Assembly: GCF_002743255.1 (NCBI RefSeq)
Contig: NZ_PDYY01000003.1
Coordinates: 204,454-268,453, forward strand
Direction: 5' to 3'
Length of the DNA stretch: 64,000 nt
Source of the DNA: Sporosarcina sp. P2
GTDB lineage: Bacteria > Bacillota > Bacilli > Bacillales_A > Planococcaceae
In this document: one piece after another, positions 43,737 through 52,071 of the stretch
How the letters are laid out: every line of letters begins with the position of its first letter
How positions within the stretch are numbered: the first letter of the stretch is position 1
Notes under the pieces: model-generated
The model's input: only the letters and a program-made list of their open reading frames with translations
Database searches by the model: none
Told to the model about the DNA's origin: nothing
Program-made: the position numbers and the translations under genes

Positions 43737-44327
43737 TTGAATAAAGAAATGGTAATGAAGTATATTGTGGCGTGCACAAATCTATATGGGATTGTGCCTA
43801 TTGAAAAAGTAATGGAGATTTACAATGATCAAAATGAAGAGAAGATTTCATTGGATGAAGTGGAAAGATTATTGCAAACTAAGCGAGTGAAAGAGAAACT
43901 AGAGGAGAGCTTCGTCTATATTCAATCAAACGAATTTGTAGCTGAAGCGACAAGCGAAGAAGCCGAGAAGGACAACCTAAGACAAAACGCAGCTAGAAAG
44001 CCGTATTATATACCTGGAAGAGAAGAATTATTGTGTTTCATTGACGAGGAGTATGTACAAGAAACGCCCGAGCAATTACTAGTGAAAAATATGTTAAAAG
44101 AGGATTTCGGTGATCGATTGGATGTAGACGCAGAAGTCTCAGAATTAGTATATAATTTGCAAGTAAGTGGCGGTGACTTCATGATGGAACTGTCCTCATT
44201 TATATCCCGTCTGGAGCTGCCTATTAAAGAATCCGAGCACTATATTCCTGCGATTGTCGCAGTAGCGGATACGACTAGATTATGGGAAAACCGTGGACAT
44301 ACTACGAAAGAATTACAGCAATACTAA
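43737..44327 (+). CDS. Hypothetical protein
   Basis: I do not recognise a named family. The acidic, soluble product of about 196 residues has MVMKYIVACTNLYGIVPIEK near its start and VMEIYNDQNEEKISLDEVER, which looks like a small helical domain; the pattern resembles hypothetical Bacillus proteins with SEC-C tails, but no Cys motif is present. TTG 43737 is chosen because gaaagg lies 10 bases upstream; ATG 43749 or 43755 are possible. An open frame continues to 43620, with no ribosome binding site. It is divergent from the hpaB-like gene. Confidence 0.65.
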   Translation: MNKEMVMKYIVACTNLYGIVPIEKVMEIYNDQNEEKISLDEVERLLQTKRVKEKLEESFVYIQSNEFVAEATSEEAEKDNLRQNAARKPYYIPGREELLCFIDEEYVQETPEQLLVKNMLKEDFGDRLDVDAEVSELVYNLQVSGGDFMMELSSFISRLELPIKESEHYIPAIVAVADTTRLWENRGHTTKELQQY

Positions 44328-44405
44328 TTAGTTCATTTAAATAGACAATGCTCAACCTAGCAAGATAGAATAAGGGTACATTAAACACTTGGGAGGATAT
44401 CATTC

Positions 44406-44708
44406 ATGACTTTAAAAGAATTAACTGCAAAAGAAGTACAAGAGCAACTAGAAAGTGGTAAAGAATTGAATATCATCGATGTACGCGAGGATGACGAGGT
44501 AGCGGAAGGTATGATTCCAGGCGCAGAACACATCGCCCTCGGTAATCTGCCAGTCGAAATGCATGACTTGAATGCTGAAATACCTTACATTCTCGTATGC
44601 CGTTCAGGCGGCAGAAGCGGTCGTGCGCAAGAGCTTATGGCTGACGAAGGCTTTGATGTAACAAACATGGTAGGCGGCATGCTAGCGTGGGAAGGTCAAA
44701 CAAAATAA
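44406..44708 (+). CDS. Rhodanese-like single-domain protein
   Basis: This is a 100-residue sulfurtransferase domain with the active-site loop CRSGGRS (about 69-75) and the conserved NIIDVREDDEVAEGMIPGAE. The Cys is present, so sulfur transfer is possible. The ATG follows gggaggatat. It stands alone and ends at a very strong terminator; the partner is unknown. Confidence 0.92.
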   Translation: MTLKELTAKEVQEQLESGKELNIIDVREDDEVAEGMIPGAEHIALGNLPVEMHDLNAEIPYILVCRSGGRSGRAQELMADEGFDVTNMVGGMLAWEGQTK

Positions 44709-44719
44709 TATACGAATCC

Positions 44720-44763
44720 AAAGCTGTCGTAAGAAGTGAAAACTTCTTACGACAGCTTTTTTG
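44720..44763 (+). terminator. Rho-independent terminator after the rhodanese gene
   Basis: A perfect 18-bp stem (44720-44737 with 44742-44759) is closed by a GAAA tetraloop and followed by a T-tract. It is the longest perfect hairpin seen in the window. Confidence 0.95.
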
Positions 44764-45098
44764 TGCGCACTTTCATCTGTACGGAGTAATGTTTGCTAAC
44801 TCCAGGGTATACACACGCTTATCGCTTTACTTGTATTTCCAAAAAAACGTCATTCGCTAACAGATCTCACAGTTCTAATGTAGGGAAAGAAGCATAAGGA
44901 AAGTGGGTATCAGCTAGAGCGGATTGAAGTCCTGTGAATCTTCCTAAGCTTAGTGTAACGATGCCTTTGCCCTCGCAGATACCAATCTGTAGCTTAGCTT
45001 AATCCAATTAATTATCAACTCTAAACTTCCCGTCATGTACTAGATAGACATAACCTGAAAAGACCAAGCGTATAGTGAAAGAAAAAGGCGGTGTCTGT
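44764..45098 (+). other. 335-base gap before cwlD
   Basis: No gene or remnant was recognised. ggtatc near 44908 and gatacc near 44981 could pair over a long loop, but nothing else supports a structured RNA. A possible sporulation-type -10 box (cataacct, about 45049) lies before cwlD, which in Bacillus is read by sporulation sigma factors. Confidence 0.4.
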
Positions 45099-45812
45099 AT
45101 GAAAAAGTGGCTTGTGGCAGTGATGCTAATCATTTTCTCATTAGGTGGAGTGTTATACGGCGTCAAAGCATCCGATCGTGGCTTTTTTCTGCCCTCAGAA
45201 CTCGGTGGGGTAAGCATTCTCATTGATCCTGGACATGGTGGGGAAGACGGAGGTGCTTCGGCAGGTGAACTCATTGAAAAAGATATTACGTTAAACATTT
45301 CTCATGAAGTAAGTAAACTATTGAAGAAAAAAGGAGCAACTGTTGAAATGACTAGGGAGAAAAGCGGCGATGCAGTTGCAGAACATGCACCCTCCGAGAC
45401 GTTCACTTCGTTGAGAAGCAGAAAGTTTGCAGACTTGAAACTACGTGAAAGCATGGCAGTAGAATCAAAGCCGGACATGTTTATCAGCGTACACGTTAAC
45501 GCAATTCCAGAAGAACGTTGGAGAGGGGCGCAAGTATTTTATCATCCGGGCGGCCATCCTGATGGTAAGCAACTAGCGACTTCCATCCAATTTGAACTGC
45601 GTGATCAGTTGAAAAATACCGAACGGGAAGCGATGAAAATCACAGGAGTCTACTTGTTGAAAAAAGTACCGGTTCCAGCTGTATTAGTAGAAACAGGCTT
45701 CCTATCCAATCCGGAAGAAAGAAAATTGTTGGCAAATAAATCGTATCAGAAAAAAATAGCAGCGGCGATTGTAGATGGAATTGTAAAATATCAACTTGCT
45801 GAAGAGCAATAA
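45099..45812 (+). CDS. cwlD: N-acetylmuramoyl-L-alanine amidase CwlD
   Basis: CwlD removes peptide side chains from cortex glycan as the first step to muramic lactam, which germination enzymes need. The 237-residue protein has an N-terminal hydrophobic signal (KKWLVAVMLIIFSLGGVLYG), then the Amidase_3 zinc motifs DPGHGGEDGGAS, ISVHVNA and VLVETGFLSNPEE. ATG 45099 follows aaaggcggtg; an in-frame ATG at 45075 lacks a ribosome binding site. It starts the cwlD-salA-gerD-kbaA block known from Bacillus. Confidence 0.94.
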   Translation: MKKWLVAVMLIIFSLGGVLYGVKASDRGFFLPSELGGVSILIDPGHGGEDGGASAGELIEKDITLNISHEVSKLLKKKGATVEMTREKSGDAVAEHAPSETFTSLRSRKFADLKLRESMAVESKPDMFISVHVNAIPEERWRGAQVFYHPGGHPDGKQLATSIQFELRDQLKNTEREAMKITGVYLLKKVPVPAVLVETGFLSNPEERKLLANKSYQKKIAAAIVDGIVKYQLAEEQ

Positions 45813-45888
45813 TGCATATGACGGTTGGGTGAATAGGGAATATGATATACTAAAAAGGAGTGAATGAATTCAGTAAGGAGTGTTACAT

Positions 45889-46947
45889 GTGATTAATGAA
45901 CAACAAGTCCGTGAACTGATTGGCGCATTGGAAGATCCGTTTTTACATAAAACATTGGCAGAAACGAATGGTATTGTGGGTGTAACCATTAAACCTGAGA
46001 AAGAACACGTCAGTGTTAAAGTCGCGATTGCGAAAGTGAATACCGGAGAGCAATTGACGCTACAATCAAAAATAGTTGAAGTGTTGAAAGATGCAGGAGC
46101 AGACTCTGTAGGCATACGATTTGAAGAGTTGCCTAAGGAAGTATTAGAGCAATTCCGTGGTACAGTTACGGAAGCGGAAGCACAAGATATCTTATCCCCT
46201 GTATCCAATATTGAATTTATTTCGATTGCATCTGGTAAAGGCGGCGTTGGGAAATCTACTGTCTCCGTCAACTTAGCAGTAGCCTTGGCCAGACGTGGCA
46301 AAAAAGTTGGTTTGATCGATGCAGATATTTATGGATTCAGTGTGCCGGATATGATGGGGATTACAGCTATGCCTGAAGTTCGAGAAGATCGTATCATGCC
46401 AGTGGAACGTTTTGGCGTAAAAGTGATTTCGATGGGTTTCTTTGTTGAAGATAACGCACCAGTTGTATGGCGTGGACCTATGCTTGGAAAAGTGTTGGAT
46501 CAATTCTTCCGTGATGTGGACTGGGGCGAGTTAGATTACTTGTTGCTCGACTTACCACCAGGGACAGGTGACGTAGCGCTTGATATTCATCAAATGATTC
46601 CCGCATCCAAAGAAATCGTTGTGACTACTCCTCACCCAACTGCGGCATTCGTTGCAGCACGTGCGGGAGCGATGGCATTACAGACTGAACATGAACTACT
46701 CGGTGTGATTGAAAATATGTCTTGGTTCGCATCGGAAGCAACAGGCGAGAAAGAGTATGTCTTTGGTCAAGGTGGCGGTGTTCGTCTTTCTGAAGAACTT
46801 CGTACAGAATTATTAGGCCAAATCCCTCTCGGTCAACCAGACTGGAATGAAACGGATTTTGCACCTTCTGTTTATGCGGAAGATCATCCGATAGGGAAAA
46901 TCTATTTAGACGTTGCCGATACAGTAATCAAAAAAACGAAAAAGTAA
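45889..46947 (+). CDS. salA: Mrp/NBP35-family P-loop ATPase SalA
   Basis: SalA belongs to the Mrp family of iron-sulfur carrier ATPases and in B. subtilis regulates protease genes through ScoC. The 352-residue product has an N-terminal DUF59/MIP18-like domain and the deviant Walker A SGKGGVGKSTVSVNLA, then LLLDLPPGTGDVALD. GTG 45889 lies 8 bases after aaggag; GTG 45880 overlaps that site. The usual C-terminal CxxC pair of scaffold-type Mrp proteins was not seen. Confidence 0.92.
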   Translation: MINEQQVRELIGALEDPFLHKTLAETNGIVGVTIKPEKEHVSVKVAIAKVNTGEQLTLQSKIVEVLKDAGADSVGIRFEELPKEVLEQFRGTVTEAEAQDILSPVSNIEFISIASGKGGVGKSTVSVNLAVALARRGKKVGLIDADIYGFSVPDMMGITAMPEVREDRIMPVERFGVKVISMGFFVEDNAPVVWRGPMLGKVLDQFFRDVDWGELDYLLLDLPPGTGDVALDIHQMIPASKEIVVTTPHPTAAFVAARAGAMALQTEHELLGVIENMSWFASEATGEKEYVFGQGGGVRLSEELRTELLGQIPLGQPDWNETDFAPSVYAEDHPIGKIYLDVADTVIKKTKK

Positions 46948-46953
46948 TAAGTA

Positions 46954-46996
46954 ACAGACGAAGAAAGAATTATTTTCCTTCTTCGTCTGTTTTTTG
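46954..46996 (+). terminator. Rho-independent terminator after salA
   Basis: A perfect 12-bp stem (46954-46965 with 46979-46990) is followed by six T. Its 3' half lies within the end of gerD on the other strand. Confidence 0.9.
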
Positions 46997-47557
46997 TCCT
47001 TTACCACCATCCTTGGAAGATCCCTCCGCAGCACCTTTACCTGCCTTCATGATGAGTTCTTGCCACTTCGCTTGCATTAAAGGGCTATTAATTGTATCTT
47101 CTATGGCCTTCTCCATCTCTTTCTTCAACGTTGCGGAATTCACGATGTTCTCCATTTGTTTCATCATGTCAGGTTGACCAAAAAATTTTTCCAATTCCTT
47201 TTGAAAAGAAGCGTCTGCCATCAAATCTTTCATGATATCCGCTTGTTGTTTTTTCATGCTCTTTGCGATGGATTCAGTAAATTTAGGATCTTCAAAAGCT
47301 GTTTTCCAAAAACGTTCTCCTTCTTTAGAAAGCAATACATTCTCAATGCTCTGTTTGACTTCTGGTTGTTCAAGTACTAATAACTCCCTGAACTCTGGAT
47401 CGGTCATCAATTTACGAAGTGCTTTTTTTCCGTCTTCCGTCTGGATTGCATCTGTCATCATCTTTTTCATCTCATCATAGCTTGGTGCTGATTGATGAGT
47501 TCCGCTGCAACCCGTTAGGAATAGAAGGAATAGAAAAAGAACTGCAAATTTTTTCAT
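46970..47557 (-). CDS. gerD: Spore germination lipoprotein GerD
   Basis: GerD is the inner spore membrane lipoprotein that clusters nutrient germinant receptors. The 195-residue protein has a lipoprotein signal with lipobox LTGC (about 17-20), then a long helical body (SYDEMKKMMTDAIQTEDGKK) and a Lys-Gly-rich tail. ATG 47557 follows ggaagg; an in-frame TTG 9 bases upstream is too close. Opposite orientation between salA and kbaA is the Bacillus arrangement. Confidence 0.93.
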   Translation of the reverse strand: MKKFAVLFLFLLFLTGCSGTHQSAPSYDEMKKMMTDAIQTEDGKKALRKLMTDPEFRELLVLEQPEVKQSIENVLLSKEGERFWKTAFEDPKFTESIAKSMKKQQADIMKDLMADASFQKELEKFFGQPDMMKQMENIVNSATLKKEMEKAIEDTINSPLMQAKWQELIMKAGKGAAEGSSKDGGKGQKTDEEGK

Positions 47558-47695
47558 TCCACTCAACCTTCCACTTGTATTTTCATTTATTGTTCACAAT
47601 ATAAGAAGGAATATGCATGAATCGTTCAATGAAATAGATTTTTTTGTCGATCGTTGATACACTAGGTTAGACATGATAAAAAGGGGAACAGTGCT

Positions 47696-48385
47696 GTGAC
47701 AATACGAAATTGGGTTAAATTTTTCTTACGCGCAATGGCAATTGGTGGGGCGATTACAGCGATTGTCGGTCTAATTGTACGTTGGGACTTTTTCTATGGA
47801 TACTTACAGGCAGGCGAGATATGGCAATTTCTTGGTGCCTTTTTATGGATGATTTTCTTAGGGTTTACGATGAGTGTAGTGGCGCAAATGGGCTTCTTCG
47901 CCTATTTGACCGTTCATCAGTTTGGCGTGAATATGTTCCGTACCCTGACGTTATGGAACTGGGTTCAACTGTTGATCATAGTAGTCGTGCTGTTTGACTT
48001 AGTCTTTTTCCGTTTCCAATTAACGAAAGCAGATACGAGTCGTACGGTTCTGTATATTTTCTTACTGTTTACCTTGATTACAGTATCCGTAGTGACAGCG
48101 TACTTCAAAGCACAGTGGACGAAAAAACATGCGTTAATTTCTGCATTATTTTTCATGATTGTTATCACGACGCTTGAATGGTTGCCGGCACTTATGGTTA
48201 CATCTGGTAACAAAGATGAATGGGTAACAATTCTTTTATTTCCGCTACTCGCAGTGAATGCGTATCAATTACTAGTATTGCCTAAATACAATAAACAATC
48301 CGATATTGATAAGGAAAAGCTAGATGAACGCAGAAATGAAAGAAAAAAGACGAAGAAACAAGCAAAGAAATCCCAAAAAAACTGA
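47696..48385 (+). CDS. kbaA: KinB-signalling pathway activation protein KbaA
   Basis: KbaA is a membrane protein that promotes KinB phosphorelay signalling at the start of sporulation. The 229-residue protein starts at GTG (MTIRNWVKFFLRAMAIGGAI) after aaggggaaca, has about six hydrophobic segments and ends with a strongly basic tail (about 200-229). The position after gerD is the one expected. Confidence 0.9.
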   Translation: MTIRNWVKFFLRAMAIGGAITAIVGLIVRWDFFYGYLQAGEIWQFLGAFLWMIFLGFTMSVVAQMGFFAYLTVHQFGVNMFRTLTLWNWVQLLIIVVVLFDLVFFRFQLTKADTSRTVLYIFLLFTLITVSVVTAYFKAQWTKKHALISALFFMIVITTLEWLPALMVTSGNKDEWVTILLFPLLAVNAYQLLVLPKYNKQSDIDKEKLDERRNERKKTKKQAKKSQKN

Positions 48386-48415
48386 TAGGAGAAAATCTCC
48401 TGTCAGTTTTTTATT
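48378..48415. terminator. Bidirectional terminator between kbaA and the PdaB-like gene
   Basis: A 15-bp stem with one G-T pair (48378-48392 with 48396-48410) has a 3-base loop, with T-tracts on both strands. It overlaps the end of kbaA and serves the converging minus-strand gene. Confidence 0.9.
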
Positions 48416-49076
48416 GTGGAATTTTCTTTGTTTTTACAGTTGTCCGAAATAATAGATCCTCTACGGATTGAAAAGTACGACTGGCAAGTAGTCGTTTTAC
48501 ATCTGCCGTGGCGACGTGTTCATTAAGAGTGTATGGAACGACAATGATTTCTCCCTTAGAAGCCTTCGGTAGTGTGCCGCCAGACCACTGGATAGTAGAT
48601 CCCAGGGCGTTTATTTCCGCTTCACTCAATTCTTGCAGTAGTGCCAAGGGGAATTCTTCATCTGTCGTACGGAACCAAAGAGGGCGCGTGTTAAACAACT
48701 CTTCAAACGTTTGAAGCTGTTTGCTTAAAAGCCCGGGATTGCTTTCATACTGTTGACCCTCGGTACCAAGTAATGCGACAGGCAAAGATCGCTGTTTAAT
48801 CTGTTCTGTAATGTGGGGGAAGCGTGAAGCCCAGTCACTATCAATAAACAATAAAGGATAGGGCTGCGATAAATTTTCAAGAAGTTCCTCCACTTCTTTT
48901 TCACCAAATGAAATATTAATGGTCAATGCTGAACCTTGTGTACCTTTCACTATTACTGCAGGTTGTTCAGTCAATCGGAAAACTGCCTTCAAAGTTGAAG
49001 AAGGCTTGGTCAATTGGGGAATAACAGCTAGGAATATTGCAGTTAATACAAAAAGGAAGAGAAGTTTTTTTATCAT
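48411..49076 (-). CDS. PdaB-like protein without deacetylase motifs
   Basis: The gene stands where Bacillus has the spore polysaccharide deacetylase pdaB. The 221-residue protein has an N-terminal membrane anchor or signal (KKLLFLFVLTAIFLAVI) and aligns along the NodB fold: LTINISFGEKEVEELLENL matches TFDISWGDERAEPILNTL of PdaB, and SDWASRFPHITEQIKQRSL matches SASWAERHPDTVARIVKDG. The motif Asp is changed to Asn, and the RPP motif has become RTTDEE, so catalysis is unlikely. ATG 49076 follows aaggagatt. It may be a structural or regulatory pseudoenzyme. Confidence 0.7.
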   Translation of the reverse strand: MIKKLLFLFVLTAIFLAVIPQLTKPSSTLKAVFRLTEQPAVIVKGTQGSALTINISFGEKEVEELLENLSQPYPLLFIDSDWASRFPHITEQIKQRSLPVALLGTEGQQYESNPGLLSKQLQTFEELFNTRPLWFRTTDEEFPLALLQELSEAEINALGSTIQWSGGTLPKASKGEIIVVPYTLNEHVATADVKRLLASRTFQSVEDLLFRTTVKTKKIPQ

Positions 49077-49098
49077 GCCAATCTCCTTCATTATGTGA

Positions 49099-49134
49099 AA
49101 TCTAAACTATTATATGAAAAACCCTTGACGTCTA
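49099..49134 (-). promoter_or_regulatory. Candidate sigma-E type promoter for the PdaB-like gene
   Basis: On the minus strand, tcata is followed after 16 bases by catataat, about 20-30 bases before the ribosome binding site. This resembles the sporulation sigma-E promoters (-35 ending ATA, -10 CATAnnnT). B. subtilis pdaB is read by sigma-E. Confidence 0.35.
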
Positions 49135-49184
49135 TGACTATGACCACTATAATTAAAAAAGCTTGAGTGATTCAAAAGTATTTG

Positions 49185-49213
49185 TTGCACAGAGTCAGCA
49201 ATCATGCTATAAT
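49185..49213 (+). promoter_or_regulatory. Promoter of the tRNA cluster
   Basis: TTGCAC (49185-49190), a 17-base spacer and a perfect TATAAT (49208-49213) with the extended TG at 49205-49206 lie about 35 bases before the first tRNA. Confidence 0.75.
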
Positions 49214-49249
49214 GGTTTTTGTCGTCAGGCGTACTAAATATATTATTAT

Positions 49250-49324
49250 TCCGCAGTAGCTCAGTGGTAGAGCAATCGGCTGTTAACCGATCGGTCGTAA
49301 GTTCGAGTCTTACCTGCGGAGCCA
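49250..49324 (+). tRNA. trnN: tRNA-Asn (GTT)
   Basis: The cloverleaf has acceptor stem tccgcag/ctgcgga, D-arm agctcagtggtagagc, T-loop gttcgagtc and an encoded CCA. The anticodon is GTT at 49282-49284. It is the first of five tRNA genes transcribed together. Confidence 0.96.
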
Positions 49325-49332
49325 TTTTTTAT

Positions 49333-49408
49333 GCTTCCATAGCTCAGCAGGTAGAGTGCTTCCATGGTAAGGAAGAAGTCGCCGGTTCGAGTCCGGCTGG
49401 AAGCTCCA
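49333..49408 (+). tRNA. trnT: tRNA-Thr (GGT)
   Basis: The acceptor stem gcttcca/tggaagc, D-arm agctcagcaggtagagt and T-arm ccggttcgagtccgg form a cloverleaf with CCA encoded. The anticodon loop atGGTaa reads Thr. Confidence 0.95.
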
Positions 49409-49421
49409 TGAACATTTTCAT

Positions 49422-49496
49422 GGCCCCTTGGTCAAGCGGTTAAGACACCGCCCTTTCACGGCGGTATCACGGGTTCGAATCCCGTAGGGGTCACCA
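49422..49496 (+). tRNA. trnE: tRNA-Glu (TTC)
   Basis: Acceptor ggcccct/aggggtc, anticodon stem ccgcc/ggcgg with loop ctTTCac, T-arm cgggttcgaatcccg and encoded CCA identify tRNA-Glu, which is also the precursor for haem synthesis. Confidence 0.95.
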
Positions 49497-49535
49497 TTTA
49501 CTTATTTAAAGCAAAGCTTAGCAAAAATTTAACAC

Positions 49536-49620
49536 GGTGGGGTAGCGAAGTGGCTAAACGCGGCGGACTGTAAATCCGCTCCCTCCGGGTTCGGCGGTTC
49601 GAATCCGTCCCCCACCACCA
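49536..49620 (+). tRNA. trnY: tRNA-Tyr (GTA)
   Basis: The 85-base tRNA has acceptor ggtgggg/ccccacc, the anticodon GTA in cggactGTAaatccg, and a long variable arm (about 49582-49593) as in all bacterial tRNA-Tyr. CCA is encoded. Confidence 0.95.
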
Positions 49621-49659
49621 TGTTTTTTTACCTTAAGACAAATATAGTCAGCTATACAT

Positions 49660-49734
49660 TGGGGTATAGCCAAGCGGTAAGGCAACGGACTTTGACTCCG
49701 TCACTCGTTGGTTCGAATCCAGCTACCCCAGCCA
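49660..49734 (+). tRNA. trnQ: tRNA-Gln (TTG)
   Basis: Acceptor tggggta/tacccca, anticodon TTG in cggactTTGactccg, T-arm ttggttcgaatccag and encoded CCA identify tRNA-Gln. It is the last tRNA of the cluster. Confidence 0.95.
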
Positions 49735-49773
49735 TTGTACCCATGCACTTACAATTTAATAGTAAATATGTCG

Positions 49774-49810
49774 AATCCTTATTATTTTAAAATGATAAAG
49801 GGTTTTTTTT
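49774..49810 (+). terminator. Terminator of the tRNA cluster
   Basis: An imperfect AT-rich hairpin (about 49774-49804) is followed by a run of eight T. It separates the tRNA transcript from the signalling gene. Confidence 0.65.
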
Positions 49811-49935
49811 CGTCCAATTACTTAATCATATAGAATAATTGGAATTATCATGTATAATAAATGGTAACATGTATAGGTAATTTATCTTCTATAAGTAATG
49901 AAAAAATAACCAGATATAGGGATTGTGATATAGCA

Positions 49936-52026
49936 ATGCAAGAATTTTTAAACGGTATGGATACATTTGTGAAGTCTAGTAGTGAAAAGGAATTACAAAA
50001 GGTTCTTAGTGATATTGCCTATACACTAGAACAGGCTGCCATTGTCGCAATTACTGACTCAAAAGGAACGATCCAATATGCAAATGAACACTTTGAAAAA
50101 ATTTCAAAATACTCGAGAAGAGAATTAATTGGTGCTAATCAACGTATTGTAAACTCAGGTCACCATGATGCAGCATTTTTTAAAGACATGTGGTCAACGA
50201 TTGGGGCGGGCAATACTTGGCGTGGCGATATATGTAATCGTGCGAAGGATGGATCAACGTATTGGGTAGACACAACGATCGTTGCATTTTTAAATGATAA
50301 AGGAAAACCTTACCAATATATTGCAATTCGTTATGATATTACCGAGAGAAAGAAAATGGAACTAGAAATACGAAAAAATGCAGATCTTTACGAAATTATT
50401 ACAGACAATGCATCTGACTATATTGCGATAATTGATCGACAAGGGACTTTTTACTATGTTTCTCCTTCTTTTCAGAAACTTCTTGGACATTCGGTGGATG
50501 AACTATACTCCGATTCCTTCTTTTCCTATATCTGTAAGGAAAATCGCCAACAGGTAAAAAAGAAAATTATACAATTTGGGGGATATCAACGCCAAGCATT
50601 AAATGTAGAGTACTCTTTTTTAGATAGTAAAAAGGGTCTGCATATTATGGAAGCGAAAATTGATAAAGTGAAAGAAACAGTTGAATATGAAGATAAACTG
50701 TTAGTCGTCATGCGAGATGTCACAGAACGTGTGAAATCAGACGAAAAAATCAAATATCTTGTCTACAATGATCAACTAACTTCCTTAATGAATCGAAATT
50801 CGTTTAGAGAACAGATGGCACTAGCATTTGAAAGAGCGCGTACACGCAAGCAAGTATTTGCTCTCGTACATATAAATATTGATCGTCTACGCCATGCAAA
50901 TGATTTACTTGGGCATGAAGCGGGAGACTATTTATTGGCAATGGTTGGAGAACGATTGAAAAAGAGGACCGGTCCTGAAAGTCTATTAGCTCGTATTGCG
51001 GGTGATGAATTTGCATTCATTATATCCGGATTGAAAGACGAAGAGGAGTTCTATAAACATGCGGAAGATATTCGTATCTTTTTGGAACAACCTATTCAAG
51101 TCGGAAAACAATTCTACACCTTGTCAATAAGTTGCGGTGTTTCTATCTATCCTGAACACGCCAATCAGCCTTCCGAATTGGTCACTAAAGCTACATTAGC
51201 ATTAGGTAAGGTCAAGTTACACGGTGGCGGAGATACGGAAATGTACAAGCCGGGTACTTCAAAGATGTCATTAGAGCGAATTTTGTTGGAAAATGAATTA
51301 CGTAAAAGCGTGCAACAACAACATTTTTATCTTGAGTACCAGCCAAAAGTACTACTGGATACCGGTGAGTTGACTGGCGTAGAAGCACTGGTTCGTTGGA
51401 AACATCCTGATTTAGGCGTGATTCCGCCTGATAAATTCATTCCACTCGCTGAGGAAACGAAAATCATCATACCACTTGGAGAATGGATTTTACGGGAAGT
51501 GTGTAAACGCGCACAAATAGAACTCGCAGCAGGTGTTAGATGCCGGTTTGCTGTGAATGTCTCAACAGTTCAAATGAGAGAAGAAGACTTTATTGACACC
51601 GTTTTGAATATTATTAAAGAATTTCGCGTACCGCCGGAGATGCTAGAGCTGGAATTGACAGAAAGCTCATTTATGGATACGGAAGGCATGAAAGAATCCA
51701 TTCAAAGACTTCGAAGCAAAGGGATTACTGTTGCCATTGACGACTTCGGCACAGGTTATAGTACATTCAGTTATATTAAAGAACTCCCAGCTGATACGTT
51801 GAAAATTGATAGATCATTTGTACGAGATATATTAGAAAATGTAAACAGTCAGGCTATAGTGAAAGCGATTGTGACTCTTGCCGATACAGCAGGGTTGAAT
51901 GTAGTGGCAGAAGGAATAGAATTGCAAGAGCAGGCCAAAATGCTCTACAACTTAGGATGCCGCGAAGGACAAGGCTATTACTTCGGCCGACCGATGTCAC
52001 TAGAAGATGCGAAAAAAATAGGATAA
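49936..52026 (+). CDS. PAS-PAS-GGDEF-EAL c-di-GMP signalling protein
   Basis: The 696-residue soluble protein has two PAS domains (about 30-145 and 150-270), a GGDEF domain with AGDEF at 355-359, and an EAL domain. The EAL part keeps GVEALVRW (EAL 483-485), FAVNVS, ELELTES, DDFGTGYS, KIDRSFV and VVAEGIE, so it should hydrolyse c-di-GMP. The first Gly of GGDEF is Ala, which some active cyclases tolerate; it may instead be a regulatory GTP-binding domain. The frame is open to 49861, but a TATAAT lies at 49853-49858, so the likely start is ATG 49936, with a weak ribosome binding site. Confidence 0.88.
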   Translation: MQEFLNGMDTFVKSSSEKELQKVLSDIAYTLEQAAIVAITDSKGTIQYANEHFEKISKYSRRELIGANQRIVNSGHHDAAFFKDMWSTIGAGNTWRGDICNRAKDGSTYWVDTTIVAFLNDKGKPYQYIAIRYDITERKKMELEIRKNADLYEIITDNASDYIAIIDRQGTFYYVSPSFQKLLGHSVDELYSDSFFSYICKENRQQVKKKIIQFGGYQRQALNVEYSFLDSKKGLHIMEAKIDKVKETVEYEDKLLVVMRDVTERVKSDEKIKYLVYNDQLTSLMNRNSFREQMALAFERARTRKQVFALVHINIDRLRHANDLLGHEAGDYLLAMVGERLKKRTGPESLLARIAGDEFAFIISGLKDEEEFYKHAEDIRIFLEQPIQVGKQFYTLSISCGVSIYPEHANQPSELVTKATLALGKVKLHGGGDTEMYKPGTSKMSLERILLENELRKSVQQQHFYLEYQPKVLLDTGELTGVEALVRWKHPDLGVIPPDKFIPLAEETKIIIPLGEWILREVCKRAQIELAAGVRCRFAVNVSTVQMREEDFIDTVLNIIKEFRVPPEMLELELTESSFMDTEGMKESIQRLRSKGITVAIDDFGTGYSTFSYIKELPADTLKIDRSFVRDILENVNSQAIVKAIVTLADTAGLNVVAEGIELQEQAKMLYNLGCREGQGYYFGRPMSLEDAKKIG

Positions 52027-52071
52027 TACCGTTCTAGTCGAAAATATGAAGATTAGGTGGGAGGATTAGCC

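Noticed and set aside
44720..44763. The 18-bp perfect palindrome as a possible CRISPR or mobile repeat
   Set aside because: It occurs once, has a GAAA loop and a T-tract, and sits directly after a gene, so it is a terminator.
49250..49734. The tRNA cluster as an integration site for a mobile element
   Set aside because: No integrase gene or duplicated tRNA end was seen near the cluster.
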